Positions 47,648 through 58,329 of a stretch of 64,000 bases of DNA are shown here, piece by piece. The first letter of the stretch is position 1, and every line of letters begins with the position of its first letter. The DNA lies in assembly GCA_028583415.1 (NCBI GenBank), contig CM053275.1:84500278-84564277 (forward strand), in the 5' to 3' direction. This stretch comes from Protea cynaroides. Lineage: Eukaryota > Streptophyta > Magnoliopsida > Proteales > Proteaceae. The position numbers and the translations under genes were made by a program. A model generated the notes under the pieces. It ran no database searches. It worked only from the letters and a program-made list of their open reading frames with translations, and was not told the origin of the DNA.

Positions 47648-48403
47648 ACCCTTGTGGAAAACCCTTCTCCAAAAAAAATAATTACCGATAAATAAAATTG
47701 AATTAAATTATATTTTTTTAATTAATAAAATTGAATTAAATAATATAAAAAAAAATAGAAAAGAAGTCTTGTCAGTAAATGAACATTTATTTTTAGAGAA
47801 AATTGTGTGGAAAAGCGGCATAGACCAACCGACAGAGGAGGAGAGACTAGGTAGTTTTCTTAGCTTGGAATTGAAGGGATATGAATAGGTCGGCAGTTAG
47901 AACCACTCTGGTTTCACTAGACTGGATGGCTGGCCGGTAAACACTCTCTCACACACTCTCTCACACTCTTCACACAACCCTCTCACACCCAACCCACCCC
48001 ACCCGGATAATCACGACACAATTACACATTTTTTCTTTTTTACACTCAATCACTCCCGTCCGTCCATTGTCTTGACCGGCGGCGCCACCACAACAATCGG
48101 AGAAAAGGTCTCCCTTCCTCTTATCCTCCTTCCACTTGTCACATTACTCCTCAACTCTATCACTCTTCTTTCTCTCTCTTCTCTCTCTCATCCACAACAA
48201 ACCAATAGCTCAACTGAAAACTAGGACTCCCACACTTTAGACACAACCCACTTTTACACCATAAAAAGCATCATCAATCCTTTTTATAATAACACCTTTA
48301 CACTTAAAACCAACTCTCTCTCTCTCTCTCTCTCTCTCTTCTTCCTCTTGCTCTGTTTTCCTCTGTTCTTCCTCTTGCTCTGTTTTTAATTACATATATA
48401 TGT
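47648..48403 (+). promoter_or_regulatory. upstream and leader region of the ZAT-like gene
   Basis: It is rich in ACACTC, CACCC and a (CT)n run (about 48315-48338) shortly before the ATG at 48404, as is common in plant leaders. TTTTTATAATAACACC near 48280 is a possible TATA box. No upstream open frame was found that I would trust. Confidence 0.45.
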
Positions 48404-49816
48404 ATGGCTCTGACTGTGGATGAACAACCAACTTTTAAGTATTATTGCAGGATTTGCAGGAAAGGGTTTGGATGTGGTAGAGCTCTTGGAGGTCACATGA
48501 GAGCCCATGGAATCGGAGATGAGACTGGCCATATAGAAGACGACGACGACCCTGTTAGCGACTGGGAAGATAAGCTTGGAGGTGGTGGCAATCCTCCACC
48601 TGGTGCCAAACGGATGTATGCATTAAGAACCAATACAAATCGTCTCAAGAACTGCCGGATCTGTGAGAATTGTGGGAAAGAGTTCTCTTCATGGAAATCA
48701 TTCCTTGAACATGGTAAATGTAGCTCTGAAGATGCAGAGTCTCTTTTGTCAGGATCTGAGGATTATGATGAGGATGAACAGAGGGGTTGTGGGTGGTCTA
48801 AAGGTAAGAGGTCTAGAAGGCTTAAATTGGGTAATTCTAATTCCAATTGCCCATCAAGTGAGGAAGAAGATCTTGCCAATTGTCTTGTAATGCTATCCAC
48901 AGCCAGGGTTGATCCACTTGTGGCTGAAACAGAGGAGTCTTGTGCCTCTGCTAGTAAGGAAGAGGAGCGGCGGAACCTCGTGGCAGGTGTCTCTGTGCCA
49001 CTTCTGGCCGGTGACAAGGCGAAAGGGGTTGCAAGAGGTATGTTTGAATGCAAGGCATGTAAAAAAGTTTTCAATTCACACCAGGCCCTTGGTGGGCACA
49101 GGGCTAGTCACAAGAAGGTTAAAGGATGCTTTGCAGCTAAGCTTGATGATCTTGATGAGAGCCAAATTGATGAAGATGTGATTACCAATGATGAGTTTTT
49201 GGTGCCTAGCAAGTCTACTGCAATTCAGCCTCCATTGATAGTTCCTTTTAAGAGGAAATCTAAGGTTCATGAATGCTCAATATGTCATCGTGTGTTCTCA
49301 TCTGGGCAGGCTTTGGGTGGCCATAAGAGATGTCATTGGGTTACTTCTAATTCTCCAGACACATATTCAATCCCCAAGTTTCAATTTCAGAGGCCAGAGC
49401 TCAGTAATAAGTCTGAGCCTCTTGATCTCAACCTCCCTGCACCCATTGATGATCTCACCGGAATCCGGCAAGATCTCGAAAACCCGTTAAGTTTCGAGGT
49501 CCCCACGGCAGTATATCTTCAACCATGGATTGGAGTGAATTCCAATACTAACTACAGCAATCATCATCATCATCACCACCCCCACCCCCACCATAACAAT
49601 GACAACCAAAGTAATAGCAACAGCAACAACAACAATACTGTAACTACCAACAATGGTAAATGTTCAGGGATGAATGTGGATGATGAAGTGGACAGTAAGA
49701 TCAAGCTAGCAAAGCTAAGTGATCTTAAAGACATGAACTTGAGTGGTGGCTGCTCTTCTCCATGGTTGCAAGTTGGGATTGGTTCAACTGCTGATGGAAG
49801 TAGTGGGCCCTCATGA
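48404..49816 (+). CDS. ZAT-type C2H2 zinc-finger transcription factor with EAR motif
   Basis: Single exon, 470 codons. Finger 1 at residues 15-35 (C15, C18, H31, H35, core GRALGGH); a C2HC-like finger at 87-106 (C87, C90, H103, C106, without QALGGH); canonical QALGGH fingers at 216-236 and 291-311. LDLNLP at 340-345 is a DLN/EAR repression motif. Acidic Ser-rich stretches (DDDD, SSEEEDL) lie between fingers, and a His/Pro/Asn/Ser-rich run follows near 385-410. This layout fits the Arabidopsis ZAT1/ZAT4/ZAT9-type group, nuclear repressors that bind A(G/C)T-like sites and often act in stress responses. Intronless structure is normal for the group. The first ATG is used; it opens directly into finger 1. 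Likely functional. Confidence 0.93.
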   Translation: MALTVDEQPTFKYYCRICRKGFGCGRALGGHMRAHGIGDETGHIEDDDDPVSDWEDKLGGGGNPPPGAKRMYALRTNTNRLKNCRICENCGKEFSSWKSFLEHGKCSSEDAESLLSGSEDYDEDEQRGCGWSKGKRSRRLKLGNSNSNCPSSEEEDLANCLVMLSTARVDPLVAETEESCASASKEEERRNLVAGVSVPLLAGDKAKGVARGMFECKACKKVFNSHQALGGHRASHKKVKGCFAAKLDDLDESQIDEDVITNDEFLVPSKSTAIQPPLIVPFKRKSKVHECSICHRVFSSGQALGGHKRCHWVTSNSPDTYSIPKFQFQRPELSNKSEPLDLNLPAPIDDLTGIRQDLENPLSFEVPTAVYLQPWIGVNSNTNYSNHHHHHHPHPHHNNDNQSNSNSNNNNTVTTNNGKCSGMNVDDEVDSKIKLAKLSDLKDMNLSGGCSSPWLQVGIGSTADGSSGPS

Positions 49817-50870
49817 AAGCTTGAATCAAAAGAGAGTATCATCACAGTGTATCTTTGTATCAACTGTAATTAAAACAAGCACATATCCATCATTCTTGTT
49901 ATTATATTACCATCATATATTCACATCCACCTTTTTTTCTGTAATTTTTTTGGTGGGTCTGAGAAAAGTCCATCTATGATTTCTAGTTGAATTTTTCAGG
50001 CAAATATATTTTTGAAATTTTTGAATAAAAATTGATTCTTTTTTTATGAAGATTCTTCATGAATTGTGTTGGATGATTCAAAGACAAACCACTACAAACT
50101 CTAGTGATCATTCAAATCCCTTCCAATCAGGGGAATGCAGAAGGGTATTTTGATCACTAAAATAGTCTTCCATGAGGAATAATCTTGTACTAGTTGACCA
50201 CACCTTACTCACATGTATGATCCAAAATAACCGTTTGATAACAGTCAGCCTTGACCAAGCTAGAACGCCCAATAGGTGGGACTTGATTACTGAGAATTGC
50301 CTAAACGACCACAATGAGCGGTTTGGGCAACCTAAACATGGACAAACCCTTTTATTTTGTCCCCACGGTTACCTAATTTCACGCCTAGTTTATGTTTGTG
50401 TGTTTGTATGAGTGAAAAGTTCAGGTTTATTTGAGTGTTCATCAGGAAGGTTTTAAATCAGGTATCGGCTCGGTCAATTTGAAAATCGACTCAATATCAA
50501 TTTGGATTGGATCGGTTGATATCAGTCCGATCCAACTGAGAAAAGGCACCTTTCTAGAATTGATCTCATCCCATGACATGGATTGCTTGTTATTTTATTG
50601 AAAAAAAAATATTATTTTTTATACTCTTAATAATCGTGGATGATCATCACGTGGCAACTCTATTCGTTTGATCTGATATCGATTACTTAAACCATGTTCA
50701 CCAGTAATATATACTGCCTGATTAAGTTAGACCAGCTTGCAAAATTGTCATAAAATCTGCCAATGTGACTGACTCTCCATGGACTAGTACCCTCCTAGTT
50801 GACATCAAACATTCATCTACATTTATGGTTCTATAACTTCAATTAGTTCTACTAGAAACTAGGATGAATC
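49817..50870. other. 3' flank of the ZAT-like gene and spacer
   Basis: Presumed 3' untranslated region followed by AT-rich DNA. 50455-50700 has 'atcggctcggtcaatttg' and 'ggatcggttgatatcag' style words of a decayed MITE. No gene was seen. Confidence 0.4.
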
Positions 50871-50884
50871 GTTATCACTTATTA

Positions 50885-51025
50885 GGAGTCCTGATCCTCT
50901 CCTCCCCGGCTTTCCGGCTTCCACCCCATTCAACCGTTGGAGTCCGTTGGAGTTCAAGCCGGCTCACAACTCCAATGGTTGGATGGAATGGGAGCCGGGG
51001 AGTCAGGGAGGAGAGGATTTGGATA
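50885..51025. mobile_element. foldback MITE, GGATTCAAATCCTC family, compact copy
   Basis: GGAGTCCTGATCCTCTCCTC at the left is inverted at the right as GGGAGGAGAGGATTTGGATAC. CCCCGGCTTTCCGGCTTCC pairs with GGGAGCCGGGGAG, giving a strong hairpin. No convincing TSD was found (ACTTATTAG against ACTTGAGGC). Confidence 0.6.
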
Positions 51026-51730
51026 CTTGAGGCTGCATGGTCATGCATCTATAAGAGGCCAATGAGAACACACATGAAGGCATCCAACAAGACTGAAATT
51101 AATTAACTCCAACTAGTAGAAATTCCATAGAATCATATTACAAAATATTTTAGCAAACCTTTGTGATTGGTTTTTTATTTTCTACAGTTGAATATGAAAA
51201 TGGGTCAAATCCTTAATTTGTCACCAAAATCTTATTTTTCTATCTCTTGGATTAGAACCCAGCTTCCAGATAGCTTAAACAAAACCCAGAACTATTCAAG
51301 AATTCCTAATTTACATTCCAAATTTGTGAGCGAGAATGGAATGGTATAGATCTATGCATTAGAAACTGTTACCAATGGAAATAACAAGAGGATAACACAA
51401 GATTTTTATAAACATCATTGATCTTTCTCTTCAAATATCTATGGTTCAGCATGTAAATTAATGGGTCTAACATAAAAATTGTTTTACAGACCTGTTACGG
51501 TTGGAAATCGCTCGCCGGTCTACAATCCTAACAACCTGTAATCACTAAGCCCCGGGTACACTCCGATGCCTAAGTCAGATTCTCAATGTAAACAGTCAAG
51601 AGATAGCAGGAAGCTATCTCCAGTTTAGAGAAAGAGGGGAACGATGAGAGAGTTTGAGCATATGAGAGAATTGAGAGTGAATAGTGAGATTGTGAGCTTG
51701 TGAGAAATCGCATTACCTTAGAGATTCGTC

Positions 51731-51745
51731 TTTTACTTATAGAGA
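51731..51745 (-). promoter_or_regulatory. LTR promoter TATA box (gag-pol direction)
   Basis: The minus strand reads CTCTATAAGTAAAAG, leaving about 240 bases of R-U5 before the LTR end at 51493. The copy of this promoter that would drive gag-pol is in the right LTR, outside the window. Confidence 0.6.
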
Positions 51746-52718
51746 TTAGGAAGAAGCATGGAAGTACTGGGGCTCAGGGAAGTAGATTGCCAATAGGACT
51801 GCCAGGTGTCACTCTGAGGGACGTCCAGGACATAGTCTCCGAGTAGGAGTGGGAGACTCTAGCCAAGGAAGCCAAGTCGGTGAATGACAAGAGTGACAGA
51901 CGTCACCACATGGGTGGTCGTATGACAGTGATGATCGGCACCGTATCGTACTAGGAGAAGGATGTCTCTGACGTAACCTAGTCGCCTTAGGACTTTGGAC
52001 TCTGACCTAGAAATGTAACCCAGTAGGATTATACCTCCGACCAGGCGCCGTGTCCTAATAGGACTATGCCTCCGAGCAGACAAGGTCGAGCGCCACTTTA
52101 TCAAGCCTGGTTTGCCTAGGTGATTTTTGATGCTATGTGTAAGATTTTAATTGGATGATGTTTTTCCCCTATGACAGATGTCCCTTGCGCTGTCGGATTC
52201 GAGGAATTCGATAGTGCAAATATCTCGAACAAAACATTCTGGGTCCTTTTGGACAGACATTAAATCTGATCGGTCATGATTGACAGTCGTCTTATCGTCT
52301 TCCTATAATTTTCCTTCGTGATCCGATCTCCTGGGTGAATAGATGGCAGTTGTCACCAGATCTTCCCACTACCAGATGGGGCATGGAATTCAAGGCTTCA
52401 TAGCCGCGAAACATCGCGCATCTCCGTCATTGATCTCTATGCGATTCGAACAGTTACATTCATCCGACCGCCAGGAACCAATCGACACGTCTCGATAAGA
52501 GGCGCCATGAGTAACCGTTCTGATCATGAACGGTTGGCTTCATCGGACGGTGGACATGCAATCCACCCGTCTCAAGAATCGGCGCCATTAACCACCCTCA
52601 GAGCCATTATGACAGCTGACGTCAGCCTGTCACGTCGCGCCCAGCACGGCAGACACCCCGCCACTGTTGTAGCGCCACGTGTTCGGAAGTTGAATAGTTG
52701 CGTTTCAAAATCCGCATC

Positions 52719-52724
52719 TATAAG
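52719..52724 (+). promoter_or_regulatory. TATA box for the antisense gene, at the inner edge of the LTR
   Basis: GCATCTATAAGTATGC carries TATAAG on the plus strand about 10 bases before the proposed LTR edge. A start about 30 bases on would precede the leader donor (GTAAGT at 52846) and the ATG at 52946. Promoter activity is inference. Confidence 0.5.
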
Positions 52725-52733
52725 TATGCTCCA

Positions 52734-55360
52734 CCCTTTTTCATTCGATCATTTGGACGAATTGAGGTCGGAGTCCTTATTGCCTGGACGGAGCTTCACA
52801 AGTCTTCAAGTCTGTCGTGTGCCTTCTCCGCCTTCCTTCAAATCAGTAAGTTTCCCTTCTCCTGTCCTTCCTTCTCTTGTCTCTTCTGTTTTCTTTTCCT
52901 TTTCATGCTTGCTAGTTTGTCTTCTTCTAATAGTATCAGACCACTATGAAGAGAGAGAGAGAGAGAGAGTCGATGGCCCAATACCGGACTTCCTCTTCGG
53001 AGAGGTCTTCTGACTCGCTTGATGAATTGTCAGTCTCCCTTAGGCCTCCCAGTAGAAAGAGGAAAACCCTAGACTCCGTCAGTCTGGAGTTTGACTCAAA
53101 AGCCACCGAGTCAGAGGACTCTAGTAAGGTGGCTAGTGTCCCCAAATCTCTGGAAGTTGTCCCTTCAGCTTTCGGGCCTGCCTCTGAGGAGGAACTTGAG
53201 CAAGGTTCTTCTGATGCCGCCGAGCGGAGCCGACCAGCATGCACTTTTGCTTGAAGGACTCCTCGACAGAGGAGCGGCTGTCCTGAAATTTCACCGATAG
53301 ATAAACTCCCTGCATGGAGAGTGTCAATCAAGGTGGTATTTGATACGGGTTTGACTCAAATCCGTAGGGCTTATCAGCTCGAGGACCCCATGACCAACAT
53401 CCTGGTCCGACCTCCTGGGTCAGAGGAGAGGGCATGTACTCTAAACCTTTCTGAGATCTGCATGTACGAACACGCTCTAAAGTATGGTCTCTAATTCCCG
53501 CTACACCCCCTTGTCGTTGACATTCTGAAGGTGTATCATATCTCCCCCTCCCAACTGACTCCGAACGAGTGGCGGTGCATCTATGCCTTCATCATATTCA
53601 TTCGCCGATTGGGCGAGACTCCGATCGTGAACTTGTTCTGGTCTTTATTTCAGTTCTCCAGCCTGACTGAAACCCGCTCGAGTGGGTGGTACTACTTCAA
53701 TCAGAGGGATGCGAAGAAGCTCCCGCTGATCTCTCATAAGCCTTCTTCCATCCACGGGTGGAAGGAGAAGTTTTTCTTTGTGGGTCCTCCATTGGATGGT
53801 CCTGCATTACCTCTGTCCAATGCGTGGCTCGTGGTCGACGCGACGGGGTTCAACAAGATGCCCTTCCTGACCTTGGAGGAGAAGCGAGTCTTCAGGAAGG
53901 TCAAGGAGGGCCAGATAGTTCAGTATGCCGACCTGGCAGATCCCCAGAAGTTGGCCAAGCACGGCCTTCTTGGTGAGTTTTTATCTCTAATGGTTGGATC
54001 CGATCGGATATTTTTTGCCAGTACTAACCGTTTTTTTGGTTCTTTTATTGCAGTGAACTTCTCCAATGACCAACTGGTGGCCTGGATTCTGCGCAAGCTG
54101 GCAGTGGAGGCAGGGAAGCAGGCCAACGAGAGGGATGACTATGCGGGTGGGGTTGCCACAAGGTCACGTGCAGTTGCAGACGACCCCAAGGGTAAGAGGC
54201 CCGCTCCGGAAGGGCCCAAGAAGAAGATCCGATCGGCCCAGGAGTTGTCGGTCGACATATACAAGATAAGGGCGATCGTGAAGGTTAGTTCACGGGATGA
54301 CGACTGGAAGGGGGCTAAGGCGAGGGACGTCCAACCCCTTGTTGCGGTTAAAGCGGAAGACTTGACCGAGGCAGAAGACAAGAAGGCACCAGGGGAGTCC
54401 TTCCGTCCTGTGGAAGATGACCCCGAGAAGAAGGTGGAGGTGGCGATGTTTACCCCCGAACTTAACTTAAAGAGCACCGACTCGATGTTCAAGAGTTCGC
54501 GGGTGGCAAGGATCATGTTGACCCAGAATCGTCTTCCGGAGGACGTGGCCTTCACCTCTTCTTTGGAGATGGGGGATTTTCTAAAGAGGATCTTCCTTGC
54601 GAGCACCTAGGTAAAACGATCAGACCTCTTTACATTACTTCAGTGTGTGCACTGTTTTAAAACTTTCAATAAAAGTTCTCTTTTTTGACTTTCAGGGTAC
54701 CAATCTCGTGGCCGAGCTGTGCCAGAAGGCCGCATCCATGACCATGGAGCTGGACGACAGGAGGACGGTGGAAACTTTCCTTCGAGAGGCTCTCAAGACA
54801 GTCGAAGAGAAGTTGCGCGAGAAGACCTCCGAGGTTGATGGCCTCGCCCTAGAGAAGTCTAACCTCTGAACTTCTCTGGACAAGGCTAAGAATTCCCTTT
54901 CGTAGGAGCACCAGAGGGTGCACCAAGCCGAGGAGAAGCTCCCAGTGGCTGAAGACCCAGACGTGTGGCCGAGGATGAAGCCAAGTCAGCGAAGGATGCT
55001 TTGGCCAAGGCAGAGGAGTTCCAAGCGGAGATCCAGGAGCAGGCTGTTGCCCACTATCAATCATCCGCTCAGTATGCCGATGACTTGGAGGAGGCGACCA
55101 GTGGGTTCTTCCAAAAGGGTACTGTATACTTGAAGGAGCAGCTTGTCGCGAAGGGTGTCGTGGTATACTATTCTGGCATACCGATCTTGGTGGAGCAGGG
55201 GGGATGGAGGGGACCGAACGACAGGAGGCCGAGGACATGTTGGAGGATGATTTACCGGCCTACGAGGTGCCTCAGACGTCGATCATAGAGCTCCCTGATG
55301 TCCATCTACCGAGCGACTCCCCTGCTGACCCTGCTGTCGAAGGTGGACACGTTTAAGGCT
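52734..55360 (+). pseudogene. antisense Transposase_28-type gene of the Tat element, spliced, decayed
   Basis: The gene runs opposite to pol. A leader intron (52846-52939, GTAAGT...TATCAG) precedes the ATG at 52946, which opens a Ser/Glu-rich N terminus (ERSSDSLDELSVSL). After a lesion near 53254 the family block follows: YEHALKYGL, a stop, FPLHPLVVDILKVYHISPS, then QLTPNEWRCIYAFIIFIRRLG and the WKEKFFFV region (to about 53970). An 81-base intron (53973-54053) has GTGAGT, branch point TACTAAC and TTGCAG. A basic stretch follows, then a third intron (about 54612-54695; its donor has TAG where CAG is expected). The C-terminal part is a coiled coil (LREKTSEVDGLALEK, AKSAKDALAKAEEFQAEIQE) with further stops and a shift near 54960. 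The role of these proteins is unknown; PF04195 members are only known from such elements. Confidence 0.75.
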
Positions 55361-55724
55361 TCTTCGGCTCCGCGCGGCTATTTTATATGCATTCTCTTTT
55401 TGTAAAGTTCTGCCCTTTCTTCGTGGGGTTTTGTACTTCTGTCCTTTGTGGACTTTTATAAATGAAATTTTGTTTTTGTCATTCCTTTTGTGTGTTGTTC
55501 GGATTTAGTGTTTCCTTGTCTTGGTGTTATACTTCCCCTACCCCTGAAGTATTGTCGGCTTGACGATTGAGCAGGCCGAGGACACTTGAATCTTGACTGA
55601 TTTTGTTAAGGCAAGGGAAATTCTGGTGCGTACCCCTAAGCGGTATGTAGCGCTCGTCTCAACGTGTGTCTCTGAGAGGCGGATGTGAGGATATGAGGAG
55701 GTAGAATCGCCGAACACCAGCATG

Positions 55725-56345
55725 TTACTCTTATCTGCCTATGGGTGTGAGTAGGCGGTGTCAGGTATGGTCTGCGTGTTATCCCTACTTGCTTGTGGGT
55801 ATGGATAGGCAGATGCTTGTGAGGTCTGCGTGCTAGTCATACCTACTTGTGGGTGCGAATAGGTAGAGTCGTCGAGCACCCACATGCTACTCATACCTGC
55901 TTGTGGGTGTGAGTAGGTGGTGTTAGGCATGGTCTACGTGCTACCCCTACCTGCTTCTGGGTATGGGTAGGCAGATATTTATGAGGTATACGTGCTAGTC
56001 GTACCCGCTTGTGGATGCGAATGGGTAGAGTCGCCGAGCACCCGCATGCTACTCATACCTGCTTGTGGGTGTGAGTAGGCGGTGTCAGGCATGGTCTGTG
56101 TGCTACCCCTTCCAGCTTATGGGTATGGGTAGGCAGATATTTGTGAGGTATGCGTGCTAGTCATACCTGCTTGTGGGCGCAAATAGGCAGAGTCGTCGAA
56201 CACCTGCATGCTACTCATACCTGCTTGTGGGTGTGAGTAGGTGGTGTCAAGCATGATCTGCGTGCTACCCCTACCTGCTTGTGGGTATGAATAGGTGGAG
56301 TCACTGAGGGCCGACATGCTACTCGGACCTGCTTGTGGGCCTGAG
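55725..56345. repeat. minisatellite of ~53-bp hairpin monomers in the Tat element
   Basis: About twelve monomers. Three types alternate (CTACTCATACCTGCTTGTGG, CTACCCCTACCTGCTTGTGG, CTAGTCGTACCCGCTTGTGG and their variants), giving a higher-order period of about 160 bp; the first type recurs at about 55885, 56044 and 56206. Each monomer folds: CTACCCCTACC can pair with GGTATGGGTAG across a TGCTTGT-like loop. It lies between the converging 3' ends of integrase and the antisense gene. Confidence 0.88.
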
Positions 56346-56559
56346 TAGGTCGGCTAGGCCGAATGGAAGGGATATGAAGAGATTTGTGGAAGGCAATTGC
56401 TTGGAGTTGTGAACGCAACGAGAAAACTTCTTGTATTAAAACTATAACTGAGTGGTTGCCCTTAGGGGGTCCGGCTTACAACTGAGACTACTTGTCTTGA
56501 AAAAGAAAACTACATTATGGGCCTAGACAGGTCGGCCGACTCGACTGAACAAAAAATAC

Positions 56560-57700
56560 TTACTGTAAAAGTAAATCACAGAATAGTGAATTGAAGCGGT
56601 GCTCACTGATAATACTTGCAAAGATTGGTGGCGTGCCAAGTCCTTGGGATTTGTCTCCACTGAGGATGGCCAGCTTGTATGAGCCAGGTCGGCCAGTTTT
56701 GAGGACGCGGTAAGGACCCTCCCAATTCTTGGCCATCTTCCCCTGGTTGGTCGGCTGGGAGACAGTCGCTTTTCTGAGGATGAGGTCTCCTACTTGGAAC
56801 ATTTTGGGTCGAACTGTCTTGTAGTAGTGTCGGGCGGTCGCCTGCTAGTATGCGGCCACTCTGAAGGCTGACGATTCCTGCACGTCCTCCAAGTTATCCA
56901 AGTTGGTCCGGAGATCTTCAAAGTTAGTATCTTCATTGAAGTTTAGTATCTGAAAAGTTGGATGAAATACCTCGACTGGGACGACGACCTCCGTGCCGAA
57001 GGCAAGCATGAAGGGAGTTTCGCCAGTGGGGGTTCTGCTAATGGTCCTGTACGACCAGACGATGCTCGATAACTGGTCGACCCACTTTTCTTTTTCGTCC
57101 GCCACCATTTTTTTTAGTCCGGACAATATTGTTTTATTTGTGGCCTCTGTCCGACCGCTTGTTTGGGGATGGCCGACTGACCCAAATCGATGGTCGATTC
57201 AAAACTCCGCACAGAACTCTGCGAAGGATGTGCTGGCAAACTGGGTGCCGTTGTCTGTCACTAGGATTCTGGGTACACCAAATCTATATATGACGGAGTG
57301 TCTGAAAAACTGCTCCACCTTGGTCGAGTCAATCTTGGTGACGGCTTCAACTTTGATCTACTTTGTGAAGTAGTCAATGGCCATAATGACATACTTTCAT
57401 TGATATGTCACTTTGGGGAAGGGCCCCATGATGTCCATGCCCCAAATGGCGAAGGGGAGGGGACTTGTGATCGGTTTTAGGGGTGCGGCCGGAACATGTG
57501 GGACTGGTATGTAGAACTGACACTTTTAACACTTGCGCACCAGCTCGACGTAGTCATCATGCATTCCGGGCCAGTGATAGCCTTGCCGGAGAATCTTCTA
57601 GAACAGTGATTGGCCTCCTTGGTACCGACCACAGATATCCTCGTGGACCTCTTTCATAACTTGTTCAGCTTCCTCCAATCGGAGACACCGAAGCAACGGC
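56560..57700 (-). pseudogene. integrase domain of the Tat element
   Basis: Reading leftwards: an HHCC-type zinc region (VMKEVHEDICGRYQGGQ, GYHWPGMHDDYVELVRKC), then the core with catalytic Asp in MDIMGPFP (codon 57433-57435), Asp in VTDNGTQF (57253-57255) and Glu in GRTEATNK (57145-57147), then KMFQVGDLILRKA and NWEGPYRVLKTGRPGSYKL of the C-terminal domain. Integrase joins the element's cDNA to host DNA. All three catalytic residues survive but there are several stops (in the zinc region, the core and after VAAY), so no intact protein is possible. Confidence 0.85.
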
Positions 57701-57934
57701 ATGGTGTAGGATCTCCTGTACAACATGTCGTTGTGAATGGTGTATTACCTAGACTTAGCTTGGGTACGTCGTGCTTCTTTTCTCTCTTCAGGAAGTGCAC
57801 CTATTCGGAGGTAGTTGTAGATACTGTCATACCAACTAGAGGTGGCCTCGATCGGTGTAATTTATTCGGCAGAGCTACTAGTGTGCTCCAATAACTCCAC
57901 ATACACAGCAGAGTCCATTTCGAGATGTCTGGAA

Positions 57935-58325
57935 GGGACAACGTAGATAGCTCATTTGCTTCAGTGTTCTCATCTCGACACACATACTGCAGCTAGACAC
58001 TCTGGAAGGCTGTGATGGCCGCGTTGACCTTTTCCAGGTATTTCAGCATCCCTGGTTGTCTGGCTTCATAATCCCCCTGTACCTATCGGATGACCAACTG
58101 CGAGTCACTACGGACTATGAGCCGTCGAACGGTGAGGCTTTTTGCTAGTCTGAGGTCAGCCAGCAGGGCCTCGTACTCGGTTTCATTGTTCATTGCTCAG
58201 AAGCCAAACCTGATTGCCGATCGAACTTTAAACCCTTCCGAGCATGTCAATATCACCCCTATGCCTGATCGACCATCCATGGAGGACCCGTCTACTTGTA
58301 GTGTCCACGGTGCCTCGACTGGTTC
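57935..58325 (-). pseudogene. second (archaeal-type) RNase H domain of the Tat element
   Basis: WTLQVDGSSMDGRSGIGVIL gives the first Asp (58290-58292). NNETEYEALLADLRLA holds the Glu, and IVRSDSQLVIRQVQGDYEA the next Asp. The final CRDENTEANELS has Asn where the family usually has Asp (codon near 57954), a probable loss of function. A separate RNase H after the RT-linked one is a hallmark of Tat elements and is thought to have been acquired secondarily. In-frame stops (for example before AMNNE) confirm decay. Confidence 0.8.
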
Positions 58326-58329
58326 GGGC

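Larger units (their letters stand above)
51493..52733 (-). repeat. 3' LTR of the Tat element (left side)
   Basis: The left boundary is TGTTACGG at 51493. The right boundary is uncertain: CCA at 52731-52733 followed by CCCTTTTTC (minus strand GAAAAAGGG as polypurine tract, then TGG) fits best; CA at 52844-52845 is an alternative. On the minus strand a TATA box CTCTATAAGTAAAAG lies at about 51731-51745, with R-U5 to its left. Confidence 0.7.

Noticed and set aside
53531..54610. A 359-codon host gene
   Set aside because: It is the middle of the antisense Transposase_28-type gene: the family block continues upstream through a stop, and the frame reads through an 81-base intron.
55725..56345. CRISPR array
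   Set aside because: Repeats are contiguous ~53-bp monomers without unique spacers, inside a plant retrotransposon.
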